Shown: one piece after another, positions 27,601 through 39,660 of the stretch
Layout of the letters: each line of letters opens with the position of its first letter
Numbering within the stretch: the first letter of the stretch is position 1
Assembly: GCA_022829145.1 (NCBI GenBank)
Contig: CM040761.1
Span: 13,388,245 to 13,452,244 of the forward strand
Source: Albula goreensis
Lineage: Eukaryota; Chordata; Actinopteri; Albuliformes; Albulidae
Reading direction: 5' to 3'
Length of the DNA: 64,000 nucleotides
Made by a program: the position numbers and the translations under genes
The notes under the pieces: generated by a model
What the model was told of the DNA's origin: nothing
Databases searched by the model: none
Seen by the model: the letters and a program-made list of their open reading frames with translations, nothing else

Positions 27601-29539
27601 AGGTAAATAACACTTGTAATAATAGAGGGACCGGTCAAAACCCTTACTTCTTCCAGAGATGCAGTGAATTTGTGAATTTAGTGCATTATAAAATGTGATC
27701 ATCCCGTTAACTCAACAACTTCTGGCTGCAGTCAACACTAGCCTGGTCTGGATTTGATATTAGACCACACCATAGGGCCTATCCGTTCACTGGAACAAGG
27801 CTTTAACAGGATGAGTCACTTGGCAACCTCATTTAGTCTTTCCCCTTTTCAAGGAATTTACAGGCATCAGAATAAACTGTGACAATTGCTGAAATACAAA
27901 ATGGAAAACCATATTGAGTACAATCAGATGTGTTGATATAGTCAAGGGTACTGACATTGCTGCCCTAGTAACCATCATAAAACATTTATTAACATTACAT
28001 TTATTAGTTATTAGAAGTTATTAGACAAGCCCCATTTCCCAAAACCCCCTTGGTGCCCAGACCATCTTGAAACCATTCAAAATCAGTGGTCCAAATACGT
28101 ATTAGCTGTGTAAAGATTTTCAGATTTTGTGAATTGGGACCAAAGTTAATAAACTGACCCTGCTGTTAAGGCAAGAGTCTCCAGTGCTCTTTTTATTTGA
28201 GGATGTCTGAAACACAGCTGTAGTTTTTAGAAGAGGAATCTAACTATATTTTATGTTTTGCCAGTGCAGTGACTTATGAATGGTATGAGAGAATGTGTCT
28301 TTTTATCTGGTTAAGATATTACATGTATGATGGGGAGACACTTTGGATCATTTTGTTCAAATGTTTTTAAGTCACTTAAACAGAACAAAATATGAAATAT
28401 GTACTTTTAGGGCACATCGCTCTTGGTACAGTATCTTTCACTGTTAAACATTTCACTTTCACCCAAGTAAGACCATAGACACTGGGGCAGTGGCCGAAGA
28501 ATGCCAAAGAGTGCCTGGGTCCAATCTGGTCCAACATGAACATGTTGCATTCATTTGTTTTCAAGGCCTGTCTGCCTTTTTTAAAGTCTCAATCACAGCT
28601 CATAATTCACATAATGAACAGATGAGGAATTTCCCATTGAACTCTACAGTAATTAATAAAATCCAGATTTCTCCAAACTACCATTGTCACTGTAAATACA
28701 CACTTAATTCTCAGGTCATAAAAATGCATTATTTTTAGTTTGCATTTGTCATGCTTGAATTATTTTTCACAAAAAGTATGCTGACATCAAAATTAATTCC
28801 TTCGAAAAGGCACAAATAAAACTTTTACACTTGTATATTTGACTCACCAAAGTAGCACCCCGACACATTTCAAGGAGAGAAATATGTCTGTAAGCCACTG
28901 CCAAAGGTTTCAGCAGCTCAGCCTTTTATGGACAGCACTGAGCTAAATCAGTCAGACCTCCATCTCAAAGACTGTGGTCTCCAACACCTCAGGGTAATTA
29001 CATCATGCTGTAATTGCCAGTTGTAATCAGCAGATGCTAACACGAATGGGAGGACCACTGTGGGTACATGTCCACTCCGGTGGCTTGGTCAGTGCACTTC
29101 CCCTCCTCTGCCCCATTCTCCAACTCTGCAAAGCCCATGGCACATACTGAATCTGCACTGCACCGAGTCTAGCCCATGGCACTAACCCCCTCTCTGCCCC
29201 TTAGAACCTCTTGCAATGTAGAAGCCGATCAAAAAGCTCAGAGGACAGAGATGCGGAGTCCTACCATTCCATCCCCGCGCGGCTGATGTCATCCCACCAG
29301 CACTCCGTGAGCTCGCCCAGGCCGTGAGGAGTGGGCTGGCACTCGAAGTTCCAGAGCCGGTCTGAGCCCTCCTCATCGCTGAAGTAGCTCCTGATGGCCA
29401 CCAGCAGCTCTCCATGGGGGCACTGGAAGTTGAAGCCCTGCCGGTACAGATTGACCCAGTGCCCCTCTGGGTAGTTGCCATATTGGGCTGACACGGCCCC
29501 AAGCAGGGGCAGAGCCCATAGCAGGAGCGTGGAGATCAT
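21572..29539 (-). CDS. dpt: Dermatopontin, complete four-exon coding sequence
   Basis: Small secreted extracellular-matrix protein; the family binds decorin and collagen/fibronectin assemblies and influences TGF-beta activity (family knowledge). Exons on the minus strand: 29539-29265, 22748-22623, 22537-22430 and 21638-21572. They join in frame through GT-AG introns with the same phase each time (two bases, then one) into 191 codons ending in TAA. Visible: signal peptide at residues 1-18 ending in AVSA before QYG; three copies of the family's DR-x-W-x-F/Y motif (SDRLWNFEC about 59-67, [10 protein letters not shown] about 114-123, RDRQWKY about 170-176); [14 protein letters not shown] near 79-92; RGAQTTFS near 159-166; and ten cysteines (40, 67, 80, 96, 122, 123, 129, 133, 179, 186), the number expected for five disulfides. 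Human DPT has 201 residues; the missing residues lie just after the signal peptide. The start at 29539 is chosen because it gives the signal peptide and lies downstream of the TATA-like box. Identity is very secure. Confidence 0.93.
22430..22537 (-). CDS. dpt: dpt coding exon 3
   Basis: 108 bp, residues 134-170. Acceptor CTCCTGCAG, donor CTCAG|GTCAGC. It encodes the variable [20 protein letters not shown] segment and then the conserved [13 protein letters not shown]. It has no cysteine, as in the family. Confidence 0.9.
22623..22748 (-). CDS. dpt: dpt coding exon 2
   Basis: 126 bp, residues 92-134. The acceptor is a T-rich tract ending in TTGTAG; the donor is CTGCTG|GTGAGC. It encodes [27 protein letters not shown] and RRCPYSCW, nearly the same as the matching mammalian segment as I remember it. 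This exon lies only 85 bp from exon 3. Confidence 0.93.
25440..25661 (+). mobile_element. LINE/SINE 3' tail of the fish L2/UnaL2 type with (TGTAA)n end
   Basis: The end reads GTAAGTTGCTCTGGATAAGA, then GCATCCCCTAAATACCTG, then three TGTAA units (about 25608-25660). This is the conserved 3' hairpin tail shared by many fish L2-clade LINEs and the SINEs they mobilise. The upstream pyrimidine-rich stretch with TCAGCAGGTTCTTTACAGG and GGAACTTTACTTCCCTCTGA also fits a LINE 3' region from memory. No reverse-transcriptase frame remains, so it is a 5'-truncated copy or a SINE. The left boundary is approximate. Confidence 0.6.
26562..26593. repeat. Perfect 13-bp inverted repeat (stem-loop)
   Basis: GTCTGTATTCCTC, loop AAGATG, GAGGAATACAGAC, in dpt intron 1. 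With a two-base bulge the stem continues by ATG/CAT. Confidence 0.88.
29265..29539 (-). CDS. dpt: dpt coding exon 1
   Basis: Encodes residues 1-91 and the first two bases of Trp92: signal peptide, the shortened N-terminal stretch [10 protein letters not shown], the first DR-x-W repeat and the ECWWDD motif. The donor reads GAATG|GTAGGA. Upstream in-frame codons stay open, but an ATG at 29623 lies above the TSS predicted from the TATA-like box and would bury the signal peptide. Confidence 0.92.
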
Positions 29540-29637
29540 CCCGGAGGAAAGGCTGCAGAAAAACCCAGAGTGTGTCCTCTCTCCGCTCCACGCTGGCTCT
29601 GATATAGGCTGCTCTGTGGACATTGGGTTTCCAGATG

Positions 29638-29645
29638 TTTTATAT
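29638..29645 (-). promoter_or_regulatory. Probable TATA box of dpt
   Basis: Minus strand reads ATATAAAA in the context CGATATAAAACATC. A start site about 30 nt downstream would fall near 29610 and leave a 5'UTR of about 70 nt before the ATG at 29539. Motif and spacing are seen; promoter function is inferred. Confidence 0.6.
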
Positions 29646-32600
29646 CGCAATCCAGAGCCAGTATGTAATTTGGAGCCATGGAGGCAGATATGGTTTAAAA
29701 CAGATTACGACTTTGTTAAGGTGGAACCCGTATGAACCTTTTGTCAGCAAAGATGGTAATTTGGTGGGATGCCTTAAATTGGACAACTGCTATGGCGTGG
29801 ACCACTAATGTATGAAAGTGTATGATGTAAACATTTGTCTTAAGAAATGTAAATATTTTAATTTTATATTATAGAGTATAAAGGGCTTGTTTTGATTTTA
29901 TTTAGAGTTTCCCTTTGAGGCTTGGTTGGTCATGTGGATAGGATTTGGCAGGACGTGTCACTATATAACATGTTCAATGAGATCATTGTCAGGCTGAAAA
30001 TCACTCCTGAACTCTACAGTGGAAATGCAAACTCACTTGAAAGTCTAATGTTTGCACTTTCATGAATTCATATTTCACATTAAAAAGGTACTTTAAGATG
30101 CATATATTTTTTATTTTTTTCCTGTGCAGTTTCTACATTCTTGTGAGCACTCTTGGTGTTTTGTAGTCAATGACTTAAACTTTGCAGCAAAAAAAACAAT
30201 TCCTTTCTGTCTGAAATGGACTGACATTCAAAAGCGCACACAGTCCTTTACATCACCGTAACACAGTTTCACTACGTGGGCAGATACAGAAGTCTTCAAT
30301 GCTTATGACAGAGGACAGGCTCCACCCACAGACACCATGACCTGCAGCAAGGCGGGCCATGGTGAGGAAAGACTGTTCCTATAAAAAAATGGACAGAAAT
30401 GTGGCTAACTGCAGCAACATGACTCAAATTTTCAGGTAGTCAGCCTCATATTCAAATATTGACATGTCTTATCAGCTGGAAGACAAAAAGAATAAACTTT
30501 ATACTTTGCTAAAATATCTGCTGAACTTGGTATAAAGCAGCAGCGTGTATCAGCAGTGCATTTTAACACTTAGACTGGATAAACAGCAAGGGCTGTTTCA
30601 TCACTCAACAGCTTTAGTTTGTGTGGGGGAAGCCACACATTGTTTTCTCCCAAAGACAACCTGAGTTGTGCAAGAACTTTCAGACAGGCTCACAGACAGT
30701 TACATTTATGTAGAGAGGGTGTGTAACCCAACCTGGCCAGCTTGTCTTTGATTGCACACCTGGCTGCGTCTGCAAACTTCCATCGCCTCAGAGCTCAGGA
30801 GTTTTTTGTCCCCACCATGATCAGGAATCATTCAAGCATACGAGGAAGAAGCAAGACCAACCTTTCTCTTTCTATGCTGGATTTTACAAAGGTTTTGCTT
30901 AATCTGCAAGGAGACATTTTAAATGACACTATTTCTTCTTATACAAAGTGACTGTGTTTAAAACAAGTGCTGAACTTAATGCACTTAATGAAAGCACAGA
31001 TGGCTCTGCAAGATGAGGTTTGTGGCCAGGTAGATTGTTTTAATTGGTCCAATGAACTTTAGATTTCACAATCCACCCTTGGGCATAAATACACCTGTTC
31101 AGTATTCTGTCAGCCTCGAATGGCTAAAGCACTCTAATGTAATGGACTGCTTTTACTTTGACCATACAAAATTGATTATAATGTCAACACAAGGGAAAAA
31201 AGTGTTATTCATTACTTAAAATTACATAAAATTATAGATGAGATTAAGTTATGTTTAGCAATTTTTTTGGAAAAACCCGATACCTTCTTTCTTAATGGAG
31301 ATGTCAATGATTTATCTGTTTCTGAAATGAAGGACATGACACACCTGTTCTACTCCATTTTTAGTAGTTACAGGTCACTGTTTCTGCCATTGACATCCTA
31401 CTATTTGTCAACTTATTGTCAAGGACCCCATCCCTCTTCTTACCTTTATAAAACTTTGGTCAGCTGACAAAACAAATTTGCTGGATATACTTTTTTTGAG
31501 ACAAGAAATCCTTTCAATGTAAAACCACTGTTTAAAGACTGCCCTAAACTGTGCTAGAATTAGCATGGACTGAGAGGCGGAAAAATTATTGTTTAAATCT
31601 GTTACAATGACTTTGATTTGACTGGAGAGGTGGCACTTTCAAAAGGTCCAAAAATAAATAACGGTGCTAATCCAAAAATAGTCCATGAATCACACTGTGA
31701 GGAGCCCTGCCAGAAATGAGGAATGGAATATCGGAAATAATATATTTAGACTCCAGTTTGTATTTTTAAAAATATGTAATTAAGATGATTGCTTATTTAT
31801 TTTTGGAAGGGATACGTTGCATACCAGATGTGAAATGCAGAGTGTTGAGCTAACTGTAAAGAACTAAAATCTGGACTGAGTGAAGCTCTGGGTTGTACCT
31901 CTTGTTTTGTATGGAACCCAAAGAATCTTGCAAACTAGCTAAAGAAAGCTGTTTTGTGCTAACTTGCATATGTATGACAGATATTTTCCACAGTGGCATC
32001 TGAAAACAGGCAAATTCCTGGAACAGGAAAAAGTTCAATTAATTGCAAGCAAGTGTTAGTCATATTTGGCAAATGTGACAGCCAGATTCAGGTCAGATGT
32101 TTTCCCCAAAGCTCTGAACTAGTAGAAACCCTCAAATATTTCACGCCTGCTTGTAACACATGATGAAATGAGAAACGTGAGAGATGGGGTTGATATGTTC
32201 ACATGTTACTTTAAGCTAAAATTGTGGCTGTCGTTTCCTGATGCTCGGTTTGAGGCTCTGTCATTTGTTTGAGTTCAGCATGGTAACAGGCTGGTCTGTG
32301 GTACGCCAACTGGCTGCACCAAAATCGTTGTTTTGAAACAGAGGCAGCTGCTTCCCTAAACCATGCCGATGCGGCAAGGACGAACAAGCAGCTTTATGAT
32401 TGCTGTTTTGATCCCTGTTTTAGAGGCTGTAATGAGCCCAGTGTTTACCCTATCCTATGTGCCTTCTGCACTTGGTAAACACTACCTTCATTCATCTCAG
32501 TCTGATGTTTGCTCTGAAATACTGACAGCAGTGCTGTTTGTTTTCGTCTCTTTTCTGCATTACCATGTGCTCATGACACGCTATGCTACACCTCTATCAC

Positions 32601-35600
32601 CTCGATCAGTTTTAGCAGGCATTTAAATACCATCATCTCATCAATTTGTGCTCATTTTCTGCAATTAATTTCTTTGAGTCATGGCCATGATGGACAATTG
32701 GGTCAACAATAAGATGAGCCATACCGCTTCCATATTGGTAGTTACATCAATACTCCAATCAGGTGTTTCTTTAAAAAACAGAATAGCAATTACAGTCTAT
32801 GGATAGATGTGGCAGGACTATTTCATAAATTCTTATGTAATTAAACAAGGGCAGACATCTGCAGTGTAACTATCCATGATTTGTTTCTGGTATTTCCACT
32901 AATATTCAAAACAAGCGTTTCTAAAGGAACTCAAACCAATACTGACTATAAATGTATGGTTAGTCAATAGTTTATGGATAACAGATATTCGTAAAGTTTT
33001 GAATTATCTATCAGACCCTATATTGGGAAATATTTCTGTAGCTCCAGGAATCACAAGAATTGTTGAGTTTATTTTCCTCAGTAAAGTTATGGTACCTTGG
33101 CAATAGCTTCAGAGGAGAAACATTTATCATTAGTGTCTGAAAGAATGACCTTGCTGTTTGTTTTGACACTCCTTGCACCAAAGTCTTGCATATTTTGTGC
33201 AGGAGACTAACCACATCTGCAAAGTAAAGCTGTGAGTCTGTAAAAAATGTGGGTTTGGGTTCTGGCTTGAACTATAAAGGTTGCACTTGTGTAAAAAGCA
33301 CTGACAGTAGAGGGCTGTCTTCTCCTATCCTCTGCATTACCGACCCAGTATCATTGGTGACACAAATACCGCATGTATATTTTTAATAGGATTTGCTGTA
33401 AAATAGGATGCAACTCTGAAGCTGGCACATGACAGGGATGTGTGGAGCATTTAAAAAAAGCAAGTCCAAAGTTTTTTGGAGTAGCTATGAGATGAAACTG
33501 ACAGTTTGTCATATGGGAGTAATATTAGCAGAAATACACTGGAGAAACATCTCACACCAATAAATAAAAAAAAGGAAGACAGTACATATGAACACCCAGT
33601 TCATGCTGTTCATATATAAGTAAAGGCCTGGGGCCTGTTACTAGGGTAAGCGAAGGTCTTATCTGATGATAATTCAAACCTCGTTTGATGGTAGGCGTAT
33701 TCCTCACGGTCCTAAATGCCAGCTAGGTGTTCACACAGTTGTTCACCATGGTGATCTTACAATCACAGGGAGGGAGAACAGTGAATACTTGAGAAAGAAG
33801 CCCATTTGAAGAGAGGTTCACGTTCACGCGGTTCACGCATGGTGCCGTTTTACTGTTTTACACTGACATCCGCTATTTTATTTTACCATTTGCTTTAAAC
33901 CAAGGAGAATGCCAAGCCATGGCAAATCAGAAAATATTGACAAAGTCTTTTCCGTTCTGTCAATAGCAATTAAATTATCACGAAGCTATCAGCCTGGGGG
34001 ACTTGGCCAATAAGGAGATTTGTCCCGTGTTGCTAAGAGCTGTTCCTCAGTGAGAGGGATAGAGGAGAGACACACATTACAGGCAGTCTGATCAATTCTT
34101 ACAGGAGAAAGCCATTATTGCTTGCCACAGGTAACAATTTATTTTATGAAACTACATTTTGTAACTGGAGCAGGTTGGTATGGATTCCAATACATGAAAT
34201 CTACAATATAAAACAGGTTCTGCTGATACTTGTGCAATTGTGTTTAGAGTATTTCCAAAGAGCAATACAGACAACCAAAGTGTGTGAATGTGTATATGTG
34301 TGGTGGGTGGTGGTTGATCAAGGACAAAATTAAGAATGTATTCTGTGCATGAAAAATCTACATAACACCCACTTGGTTCTCCAAACAAGGACACTGGGCT
34401 TCATAGGTCACTGCACAATGCATGTAAATGATACCTTTCCTAAGACAAGAGCTCTAGTGCCCTAGAAAGAATGAAGAACACCTATTCAAATAAATAGTCA
34501 CATTTTTTTACTGACAGTGTCTTAATGTTGGAGGGCAGTGACTTCTGTACGAGTACTGTGCATATTTGGAGCTGCTGTTTGCAAAATGACTTCCATCAAT
34601 CTGTCTGTTGCTGGCTAATCTTTACATATGAAGTTCTCCATCTTACTGTTCTCAATAGGAACAGGAGGGAAGTACATGTGATCCCTTTGAATTCAGCCTA
34701 TTCTGGTCCTGCAGATGGATGAAATGAATGCTCCATTCCTCACCAAAGCTCCATGTACCCTTCATCCTCTCCTGTACAGCATCTGCCTTTTTTAATGCTA
34801 AGCTTTTTAAAAATAAAGAAAATACTACTTCATACTACTTAATGAATCTCAATATTAAGTTACTTTGTCTTACCATTTTAAAAGAAGGTGTTGTGGCTCT
34901 AAAGTTTGGTATTTGTCTGACCATGAATTCTCGTGACAGCTGCTGATGTCATCATCCATTGCCTTTTGCAGTGACTCCTCATCTGTCAACCAGCTATCTC
35001 GATTAGCCGGCCTCTCCTCCTATTTCACACCAGTCATAGATCCCCGGACATGCATGGTGTATGACCCATGATTCCTGTCAATACGGCTGAGTCCACAATG
35101 CCCGGAAACGGACAAGGTTGGAGGGGGGGTTGAGGGGTATATACTGTCCCTGAGTGAAATATGAAGTCCCCAGTATAGAGGCTTTGTGGTGTAATTTCTG
35201 TGAAGTAGGCACCTAAGACTCTTTGCTGTGTGTCTACCGAAACCCTCAGAGCATACTGTTTAATAAGGCTTCACTGATGAAATTATGAAGCGAGCCAAAA
35301 GGCCACCATGCTTAGAAAACAAGCCGTTTTGCTCAAGGCTACGACCTCATTAGAGCAATGCATCATGGTCCTTTCAGGATATCTGTGTGACCATCTCCAG
35401 GGCACGAGCAGAAGGGGTACAGAGACAAGAACTGACAGCAGTGCTCATTGGATGGAAAAAGAAATGAGACCAAGACAGTAATCATGTCACAAGATTTAAA
35501 GTTGAGGGTTGAATTCCTTTTTAAACCATTTCTCCCTTTCCTTTCTTCAGTTGCAAAAAAATTGAGTTCCATTCTGTATTAAGGACATTGATTAGCACTC

Positions 35601-37987
35601 TATTCTATCAGTGAGAAATAGATCGTGTTTAAAGATAGACCTGGACAATATCACTCAGATTGAACCATGGTATATCAGGTTATTTATAATTCTGGCAAGC
35701 TGAAATGGAATCTCATGTAATTATTTTCATTTTACACATGGGGAAAATATGCATGTACAATCTGATGCCATGCCTATAGAAATCATACTGGACTCATCTT
35801 ATCTTGCTCACATTCATGGAATATGAAATATTGATTTTCTGCAGCTATGTCTTTCATTTTATTCTGTGTTATTTTAATTTCTAGATAGGTGTGGAGGCCT
35901 ATTCTCACATATTGCCGCTCAGTAATGCAGACCAACATGTTGTTTGTCTGATGGAAAATGAGAAGTGTCAATGGAACACAAATAATTACATTGATTTTTT
36001 TTCTACCATTGAGTTTTTATTAACCATGGATTTCATTTTTGGTAACAATTGTTTTGGGGTTTCTTGCTGACACCCAATGGCAGATAATCAGCTTTTTGTG
36101 AGTGCATTGTTTTGGTCTCTTACCTCCTGACAAAGTATCAAAGACATTCTCAGATAAACACCATGTCTCACAGAGAGGTATCTCTATTGATCTAAGTGTC
36201 AGAATGTAGCTTTTTCCATGGTAAATGTTTGGCTCTTACACAAGGTCCTGTGTGATTTCTCATATCAACACCAACACTGAAAGTCTAACAGTGTTTCAAA
36301 GATACCGATCCATCAAAGTGTTCTTTAACTATGGGACAACATGACATTGATAGCTACACGTTGTATCAGAAGAGTATGTGACTGGGATAAGCCATCTTCA
36401 GTCAGCACCTTGAGAACTGAATGTTGTGTTGTGTGGAAGCTCCTTTTATTTTATATGTCACTGTAACCAATCCCCATTCAACCCAGGAATTAATGCAGTC
36501 AAGCCATACATGCATATTTCATTAAATTAGTTTCATTTAATGACAGTTTGATGTTCTATACTTCCAAGAATGTTATGTTACCTTTCCCAAGACATGTTGC
36601 ATATGAATTCAAGCATTCATAATATGTAAGCCTGGAAGATCATTTTAAAGACTTACATGTTAAAAACAGGTTAACAGATAAAGGGGAAACATTTTGTCAG
36701 CTGCTTAAAAGAATTATCGAACATTCGTCAATGTTCAATGTTTACACTGACTATGACATCAGGCCTGGGGTTAAATTGTACCTTGTCTGCTATTGCTACC
36801 TTATAAGTTATTAACATGTATTATTTTGCTCTGTACTTAGAAAAGGGTCAGAATGTAGGCTGCATTCAGGGGGATGACTTCCTTTATAATCTGGGCATCT
36901 ATCAGCATTGCAATAGAACTTTGTTTTATATAATATTTAGTAATTTCTGTTTTCTCTCCCTCTCAACCTGTTTAGCAGCTGTTTCATCCACCACTGCCGA
37001 TGAAATGCAGGGAGCTCTATGGGGCTTAGGAAGGCACTGTTGTCTAACAGGGTAATGATAAGATCCAGGGTGAGGAGGGAAATGCATTTGCCATAGTTCC
37101 TCACAGATGCATCAGGGCATATAATGAAGTACTAAGGGAAATGGGACTGAAGGCCTGCTAGTTTACTGTAATTACAGAGAGACTGATGGGAAGGATGGCT
37201 AATGCATGTCTTTACATCATGAAATGCATCAATGTGTCGATGCTGCTGTCCCCTACTATGTTCTCCTGGTCCACTTTGGATGTTAAAAGATACTCTGTCT
37301 TGGCCCTCTGATTGGCTCAGTTGGTTCAGTCCCTCACCTTGAGCACAGGCTAAGGGCTATAAGCTGGGCATTGGGTCAGAATTAATGGCAGAAAGTAAAG
37401 GCTTTTTTCACCATGGTTGCTTAGGTGCAGCAGTGTAACAGTCCTATAGGTCTTCACCAGGAGCCAATTGTGGCTTTTAGCGGATTGCACTCTCAGACCT
37501 TATTGCATGAAAGTTTAGTCTACACTGCATGGCAGAGGATGAGCACAATAGGTTAAACTAAAATAAACCAACTATCAGTCCAGACATGAGTGAGTGAGAG
37601 AAAGAAAGGGGCTTCTTGTACGACAACTTCAAAACAAGCAATAGAGACCGCAATTTGGGCACTGTCTTTAAAAAATCGGGAAAGGACTTGAGACATTTTT
37701 CTCCAAAAACCAAAACATTGTGATTACAGCTAAAAGCATCCACACCAGTGAGCTGGTTGATAATTTATGGTGAAAATATGAAAAAATATGAAAAAATGTG
37801 TGTTCCATCATGACTCAAGAATTAACTTACCAATGTGAATTGCTTCTCAGCCCACATTTCCTCTTATTCTCTCAGGGGGGATACAGTGTTATTCTGAATG
37901 GTAAAAATACATGTTTGGCCTAATTTAACTCAAAAAAGGTTTAAAAGTAACTCTTTTGAATGTCCTGATGTCGGGGTCTGGCAGAGG

Positions 37988-38007
37988 TATATATATATAT
38001 ATATATA
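37988..38007. repeat. (TA)10 microsatellite
   Basis: 20 bp of perfect TA followed by GATATAG. Confidence 0.92.
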
Positions 38008-39455
38008 GATATAGTTCTATTGTATATTACTCTTCAGGATATCATGGCTCTGTTCTACATTAAGGGTTATACTGAATATTGGATAATCATACAAAAGTGC
38101 CCGAAGCACACATTTTTAGTAAAAAGTATACCTCTTCTGCTGCCTCTTGATAAAGATGTATTATTGGGGGGTCAAGAACAACCATAAAGTTATATAAAAT
38201 ACTTTTTTACCACCAGTAAAACAGACAGTGAATAAAACTGCATCGAGAGACCTCCTACAGATTGATGAGTTCTAATTACAATCAAGTCTACTGACTTGAG
38301 GTAGAAAGAGTTATTACTCACTACATATTCAATTCTGTAATCTGCAGACTGACGTTCTTTTGGTCTACTTTTGAAACATTCAAATGTGATGCATCCTCAG
38401 AAATTTGCTAAGGGACATTATACAGACATACTCATGCCACAGGCAGTGACAGTGGCCGTTCTGTGGTGTAATATAGCACCAACGACCTCTGATACTAACA
38501 GCAACCTTGTGTAGTTAAGTGTCAGAGAGGACAGATGGAATGGTGAGTATGATGAGTCAAGTCAGTCTGTGAGATTGTGCAATCCTTACTGTGTGATTTT
38601 GATGACACAGCTGCTAGCAGACACATACATAGTTGTCAATGCTTCTCACAGGGCTGGAGGCTCTTTCGACTACAAGTAAATGAGAAGTCCAGTTGGGCTA
38701 AATAACCTATTCTTGTAATTGCAATAGTTTAATAGAAATGTCACCTAAATCTCTAATATCAAAGACACCATTGTAACAGAAATAGTTCTCCTGGAGGTTT
38801 TGAGGTGTCTTATCATTTAAACAGCCCCACAAAAGATATAATAAACTAGCTGAGATGAGAAGGGAATGCAAATTCCCCCTCTGTTGTGGATGCGTGTCCT
38901 GTCTAATTCCGCCCAGGTATACAACATCAAATGTTAAACAGTGAGAATCCACTGTGATTTGATTGCAGTTATCACACAGATACAATCAGGATCTGCTCAG
39001 AAATTAAGTAACACATTCTCATCCTGTGCTTAAGCATTATAATGCTGGTTTTGTGATGAGGCTGATTACATTTGACTCTAATCTGCTATTCCTGACTTAC
39101 AAACCCCTGTCAAGAGACATTATCATCATGACGAAAACCTGGAAGTTTAACATACAGACCAAATAACTGAACTCAAACTGTGCCACAGAATCACATTTAC
39201 TCAAAGAATTTAATGTTTGAAGTTTCCTTAATTTAAGCATTTCTTATTGCAATGATGTGCAGCCCCCATTATAACTGGATAGCTGATTTCTCATTCGGCC
39301 ACCACTGTTGAGTGGTTGACCTGAATTAGGACCCATCCTCCCCCTCTTTCATTCTTTCCTATTCCCTCCTCTGTCATCCCTCGTTCCTTCCAGGGTAATT
39401 AGAATGAGGATCCTCAAGGCTCTCCAGCTAACAGTGAGGGGTTTACCTGGTGACT

Positions 39456-39660
39456 CCAGCAGGTGGGGCCTGTGAAGGGGGCTGAGCCCTGCCTCCAAAG
39501 CTTAGAACGGCATCAGTGCGGAATGGAAAATAACATGACGCGGGGAGAGCAGGGGCGAGATGGGGCAGTTATCGATCCCACTGTGTGGCTCAGACGTGCT
39601 TGCTGGACATGCGGGCCACGCACCCCGCGGGCCCCTGCTCTGTCTGAGCGCTCCCAGCTG
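39456..39660. promoter_or_regulatory. CpG cluster next to a CTCF-like site
   Basis: CCAGCAGGTGGGGC at 39456-39469 differs by one base from the CTCF core consensus. About ten CpGs follow within 39538-39655 (GACGCGGGG, ATCGAT, GACGTG, CACCCCGCGGG). Lies in the dpt-atp1b1 interval. Function inferred. Confidence 0.3.

Larger units (their letters stand above)
22749..29264 (-). other. dpt intron 1 (6.5 kb)
   Basis: Large first intron with no exon I could recognise. It contains the LINE-like tail near 25.44-25.66 kb, a T-rich run at about 25665-25690, and a perfect 13-bp hairpin at 26562-26593. The rest is AT-rich and shows nothing else I can support. Confidence 0.75.

Noticed and set aside
29540-29650. 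N-terminal extension of dermatopontin from upstream in-frame codons
   Set aside because: It would lie at or above the TATA-like box, and would bury the clear signal peptide that starts at 29539.
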